Assembly: GCA_022843345.1 (NCBI GenBank)
Contig: JALHNW010000146.1
Span: 1-5,563 of the forward strand
DNA length: 5,563 bases
Direction of reading: 5' to 3'
From: Rubritepida sp.
GTDB taxonomy: Bacteria; Pseudomonadota; Alphaproteobacteria; Acetobacterales; Acetobacteraceae
Shown here: positions 4,420-5,563 of the stretch, piece after piece
How the letters are laid out: the number at the start of each line of letters is the position of its first letter
How positions within the stretch are numbered: position 1 is the first letter of the stretch
Made by a program: the position numbers and the translations under genes
Notes under the pieces: generated by a model
What the model was told of the DNA's origin: nothing
Databases searched by the model: none
Seen by the model: the letters and a program-made list of their open reading frames with translations, nothing else

Positions 4420-5190
4420 TCAATCCGCCCACAGGGCGGGGTTCGCCAGCACCTCCGTCGCCGCGGCGGTGATCGCTTCCAGCAAGCGCCCGCCCTTCTC
4501 CGCGCTGGCGGTGCGCGCGTCGCCGATCACCCCGCTCGCCGTCACTTCCGAGAAGCTGCGCCGCATCAGCAGGCCGGGCGGATGGCCCGGCCCGCGCGTG
4601 CTCATCGGCCCCACCGCCTCCGCCAGCCGGTCCTGGCGCACGCAGCCGGCGGCCAGGTGCCAGACCATGCTGGTTTCCGCCTCGCAGGCATGCATCAGGC
4701 CCCCCTGCCGCTCCAGCAGCGGCGCGATCGCCTCCGGCACCAGGTGCCAGTAGGTGCAGCCCGCCACCCGGATGCCGAAACCCGCCGCGAACTCGGTGGC
4801 CGCCGTGCCGATCGCCTCCGCGTTGCCGCCATGCCCGTTCAGCAGCAGCACGCGCCGGAACCCCTGCCGCGCGGCACTCCCCACCACGCCGCGCAGCACC
4901 GCCAGGAAGGTGGCGCTGTCCAGCGTCACCGTGCCGCCGAAATCCATGTGGTGCTCGGCCAGCCCGGTCCAGACCGTGGGCGTCACCAGCGCCGGCACCC
5001 CGCGCACCGCCAGCCCCCGCGCCACCCCCAGCGCCACCGCGCCGGCCAGCAGGATGTCCGTCCCGGTCGCCAGATGCGGCCCGTGCTGCTCCAGCGAGGC
5101 GACGGGGATGATGAGCAGGGCGTCCGCGGCGGCGGCCTGCCGGACTTCGGCGGCGGTGCGTTCCGCCCACAACAGGGAAAGGTCAGCCAT
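4420..5190 (-). CDS. Creatininase-family metal-dependent amidohydrolase
   Basis: Predicted 256-residue cytosolic enzyme of the creatininase/creatinine amidohydrolase superfamily, which hydrolyses amide bonds in small cyclic or formamide compounds using two metal ions. Visible ligand motifs are S32-L-E34-Q-H36-G, T42-G-T-D45, N118-G-H120-G-G-N123 and H167-A-C-E170-A-E172-T-S. E34, H36, D45 and H120 match the creatininase ligands. Creatininase's Glu122 is Gly here, within the NGHGGN form found in the wider family, including the FAPy deformylase and mycofactocin-type members. Creatinine is therefore not a safe substrate guess. Start ATG 5190 overlaps the end of the upstream flavoprotein gene by eight bases; no properly spaced Shine-Dalgarno is seen, so translation is probably coupled. 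A TTG start at 5226 would give a longer overlap and an atypical Arg/Pro-rich N-terminus. The stop is 10 bases from that of the convergent CHAP gene. Confidence 0.92.
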   Translation of the reverse strand: MADLSLLWAERTAAEVRQAAAADALLIIPVASLEQHGPHLATGTDILLAGAVALGVARGLAVRGVPALVTPTVWTGLAEHHMDFGGTVTLDSATFLAVLRGVVGSAARQGFRRVLLLNGHGGNAEAIGTAATEFAAGFGIRVAGCTYWHLVPEAIAPLLERQGGLMHACEAETSMVWHLAAGCVRQDRLAEAVGPMSTRGPGHPPGLLMRRSFSEVTASGVIGDARTASAEKGGRLLEAITAAATEVLANPALWAD

Positions 5191-5563
5191 CCCCGCAGGG
5201 TGCGGCCGCGAACCGCGCCGCGGCAAGCCCCGCCGCCCGCCCGGTGGCGAAGCAGGCGGTCAACAGCCACCCCCCGGTCGGCGCCTCCCAGTCCAGCATC
5301 TCGCCCGCCGCGAAGACGCCCGGCCGGCCGCGCAGCATCAGCGAATCATCCACCGCATCCCACCCCAGCCCGCCCGCCGAGGAGATCGCGCGCTCCAGCC
5401 CCATCGGCGCCTCCAGCCGCAGCGGCAGCGCCTTCACCAGCCCCGCCAGGTCGTCGCGCGCCGCCCCGCCCCGCACCGCCTCCTGCACCAGGCCGATCGC
5501 GACCGGCGCCAGCCCGGCCCGCCGCAGCCGGTTGGCCAAGGACAGCGCCCCGCCCCCCAGCCG
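5183..5563 (-). CDS. HI0933-like FAD flavoprotein, C-terminal part (5' end outside window)
   Basis: The frame is open from the right edge of the window to a TGA at 5185-5183, giving the last 126 residues. The segment A59-I-S-S-A-G-G, then W68-D-A-V-D-D and L75-M-L-R-G-R-P-G-V-F-A-A-G-E-M-L-D (75-91), then W92-E-A-P-T-G-G-W (92-99), is the hallmark C-terminus of HI0933-like NAD(P)/FAD-dependent flavoproteins, close to the TIGR03862 (PP_4765-type) group. The G-E-M-L-D and T-G-G-W-L-L pieces line the FAD pyrophosphate and close the nucleotide-binding fold. The FAD-binding GxGxxG of the N-terminus is off the window. The physiological substrate of this group is not established. A TTG at 5539 lies inside the frame and is not a credible start. 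The gene overlaps the creatininase-family gene by eight bases, in the order flavoprotein then amidohydrolase. Confidence 0.88.
   Translation of the reverse strand, partial: RLGGGALSLANRLRRAGLAPVAIGLVQEAVRGGAARDDLAGLVKALPLRLEAPMGLERAISSAGGLGWDAVDDSLMLRGRPGVFAAGEMLDWEAPTGGWLLTACFATGRAAGLAAARFAAAPCGDG

Noticed and set aside
3518..4753. Plus-strand frame of 411 residues overlapping the CHAP and creatininase-family genes
   Set aside because: Arg/Pro/His-rich shadow frame without motifs, crossing two well-supported genes in different frames and strands.
4420..5226. Creatininase-family start at TTG 5226
   Set aside because: It adds an Arg/Pro-rich N-terminus, enlarges the overlap with the flavoprotein gene to 44 bases, and displaces the family-typical start and motif spacing given by ATG 5190.

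Overview
The window is very GC-rich and densely coded, with strong G/C preference at third codon positions. It most resembles an alphaproteobacterial chromosome, probably Acetobacteraceae (Roseomonas-like). That placement is inferred from composition and the look of the proteins; no rRNA or other marker is present. There is no sign of an insertion sequence, phage, CRISPR array or tRNA gene.

Layout. Positions 1-3323 hold a tight plus-strand cluster of five genes: the 3' end of an unrecognised gene, a small lipoprotein, an MFS exporter-type permease, a Gfo/Idh/MocA-type NAD(P) oxidoreductase and a short RidA-family protein. Gaps are 12, 4, 2 (or a 4-base overlap) and 39 bases, and a strong hairpin terminator follows at 3347-3379, so this reads as the end of an operon. 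The transporter, oxidoreductase and RidA protein could together handle an unidentified small metabolite: transport, redox conversion, and removal of a reactive enamine/imine. The substrate cannot be read from sequence.

Positions 3324-3659 are the only long non-coding stretch, less GC-rich than the genes and crowded with dyads. It carries the terminator, a perfect TGTGA-N6-TCACA site of the CRP type, two neighbouring inverted repeats, and, just before the next start codon, two back-to-back hairpins. The second hairpin pairs the whole Shine-Dalgarno sequence with a perfect 9-base complement. It leads into a monocistronic gene (3660-4409) for a secreted CHAP-domain cysteine peptidase/amidase, probably acting on peptidoglycan, with Arg-rich flanks.

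Positions 4420-5563 are on the minus strand and converge on the CHAP gene with a 10-base gap. They hold a creatininase-family metal amidohydrolase and, upstream of it with an 8-base overlap, the C-terminal part of a HI0933-like FAD flavoprotein. The overlap and lack of a proper Shine-Dalgarno sequence suggest translational coupling.

The most noteworthy item is the 5' leader of the CHAP gene: stacked operator-like dyads followed by a structure that would occlude the ribosome-binding site, suggesting control at both transcription and translation of a cell-wall hydrolase.
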